Source: an uncultured Gammaproteobacteria bacterium (lineage in GTDB: Bacteria > Pseudomonadota > Gammaproteobacteria > Chromatiales > Chromatiaceae). Taken from it: 23,476 nt of DNA. Positions 22,772 through 23,476 of the stretch are shown in pieces. The notes beneath the pieces are model-generated. The model did no database searches, had not been told where the DNA came from, and was given only the letters and a program-made list of their open reading frames with translations. The stretch is taken from positions 1 through 23,476 of the forward strand of contig CALAZS010000204.1 in the NCBI GenBank assembly GCA_937926265.1, given 5' to 3'. How positions within the stretch are numbered: position 1 is the stretch's first letter; the number at the start of each line of letters is the position of its first letter. The position numbers and the translations under genes are program-made.

Positions 22772-23131
22772 ATGCCTAAAAACGTACTTATTGTTGATGA
22801 CAGCCGCATGTCTCGCATGATGATCAGTACCATCATTAAAACCCATTACCCTGACTGGACTATTATTGATGCCGCCAGCGGAGAAGAGGCGCTAGAAAAA
22901 GCAAAAGGACAAAGCATCGACTTGATGACACTGGACATGAATATGCCAGGCATGGACGGCATCACGCTGGGCACAGAACTGCGTAAAAATTTCCCTGACG
23001 CCGATATTGCACTGGTAACGGCTAACATTCAGTCTGCCGTTCAGGACAAGGCTGCCGCTGCCAACCTGGTGTTCGTTGCCAAGCCAATCACTGAAGACCG
23101 TATTGTTGAGTTTATCAAGTCAACTGAATGA
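22772..23131 (+). CDS. Single-domain response regulator (CheY-like)
   Basis: A 119-residue stand-alone receiver domain with every conserved residue: acidic pair D9-D10 in LIVDDSRMSR, phospho-acceptor D55 in LMTLDMNMPGMDG, T83 in LVTAN and K104 in VAKPIT. No output domain follows. ATG 22772 (MPKNVLIV) is chosen because it begins the fold and has AGG about 9 bases upstream; longer in-frame reading adds only an unrelated leader. Its stop overlaps the start of the CheC-like gene by four bases (ATGA), so the two are translationally coupled and their products probably act together, the CheC-like protein being a likely phosphatase for this receiver. Confidence 0.93.
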   Translation: MPKNVLIVDDSRMSRMMISTIIKTHYPDWTIIDAASGEEALEKAKGQSIDLMTLDMNMPGMDGITLGTELRKNFPDADIALVTANIQSAVQDKAAAANLVFVAKPITEDRIVEFIKSTE

Positions 23132-23476
23132 TCACCCCTTCTTCTTTAAATGACCTCGAAAAGGATGCGATTAGCGAGGTCTTTAATATCGGCATAAGCC
23201 GTTCAGCTGCTTCTTTAAGTGAAATGGTTGGCAAAGAAGTGTTGCTCTCTGTGCCGTCTCTTTCAATTTCACAATTCAGTGAAGCTGTTGCCGAGTTAAG
23301 CAGCAGCAGTGGCAACATCTCCGGTGTGCTTGAGGAATTTGATGGCTCAGTTGCCGGCAATGCGATTTTATTATTTCCTCATGACAAAACCATGGAACTG
23401 ATGAAGCTCATCTACCCGCCGGAAATGACCGATGACATCCTGCTGGAGATGGAAGATGACACCATGTCTGAAATTG
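23128..23476 (+). CDS. CheC-like phosphatase domain protein (3' end outside window)
   Basis: The visible 116 residues match the start of the CheC/CheX/FliY family, which dephosphorylates CheY-type receivers. The first active-site helix reads LEKDAISEVFNIGISRSAASL, with E17 and N20 of the E-x-x-N signature; a second copy is starting at the window end (DDILLEMEDDTMSEI), where the matching E-x-x-N would be completed just beyond. Between them lie VPSLSISQF and SVAGNAILLFP, the usual strands. It overlaps the receiver gene by four bases. CheC proteins lie either in chemotaxis clusters or beside stand-alone signalling genes; the downstream genes, unseen here, would decide. Confidence 0.87.
   Translation, partial: MITPSSLNDLEKDAISEVFNIGISRSAASLSEMVGKEVLLSVPSLSISQFSEAVAELSSSSGNISGVLEEFDGSVAGNAILLFPHDKTMELMKLIYPPEMTDDILLEMEDDTMSEI

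Noticed and set aside
1..23476. Phage, CRISPR, toxin-antitoxin, integrase or tRNA genes
   Set aside because: I looked for regular repeat-spacer arrays, integrase or transposase motifs, small paired antitoxin genes and cloverleaf sequences, and saw none.

Overview
The window is a chromosomal segment of a non-enteric gammaproteobacterium with moderate G+C content and ordinary coding density. It carries housekeeping genes with no sign of a phage, plasmid, integron or CRISPR array. The lineage call rests on three gene neighbourhoods known from Pseudomonas-like and Chromatiales-like genomes: surA-pdxA-(rsmA)-apaG-apaH; rpe-gph-trpE-trpG-trpD-trpC beside a Vfr/CRP regulator with a divergent OsmC-family gene; and priA-argS-SPOR protein. 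I cannot name the genus from the sequence alone.

Layout. 1-2324 (+): surA (5' end cut by the window edge) and pdxA. 2316-4529 (-): a secreted ankyrin-repeat protein followed by a membrane sensor kinase with a haem-type CxxCH periplasmic domain. This pair sits where rsmA (ksgA) usually lies. 4700-5906 (+): apaG and apaH. 5925-6833 (-): a VOC-fold protein and an OsmC-family protein. 6954-8087 (+): a Vfr/CRP-type cAMP regulator and an unrecognised 152-residue gene. 8091-13255 (-): the tryptophan genes trpE, trpG, trpD and trpC. This run is interrupted twice, by two palindromic repeat elements between trpG and trpD and by two opposite-strand genes (a CoA-binding-fold protein and greB) between trpD and trpC. 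13562-13885 (+): a small exported protein ending in a strong terminator. 13940-15744 (-): a four-helix membrane protein, gph and rpe. 15887-16720 (+): a DUF3530-like exported protein. 16730-21488 (-): a SPOR-domain protein, argS and priA. 21755-23476 (+): a fructosamine-kinase-family gene, a single-domain response regulator and a CheC-like gene cut by the window end.

How the genes fit together. trpE, trpG, trpD and trpC convert chorismate to indole-glycerol phosphate. rpe and gph serve pentose phosphate and phosphoglycolate metabolism. surA acts in outer-membrane protein folding and pdxA in pyridoxal phosphate synthesis. apaH removes dinucleoside tetraphosphates. priA restarts replication and greB rescues backtracked RNA polymerase.

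The least conventional items are the ankyrin/haem-kinase cassette, the broken-up trp operon with its long leader, and the 21489-21754 intergenic region, which holds two strong palindromes and two DnaA-box matches. None of these amounts to a demonstrated new system; they are the best leads here.
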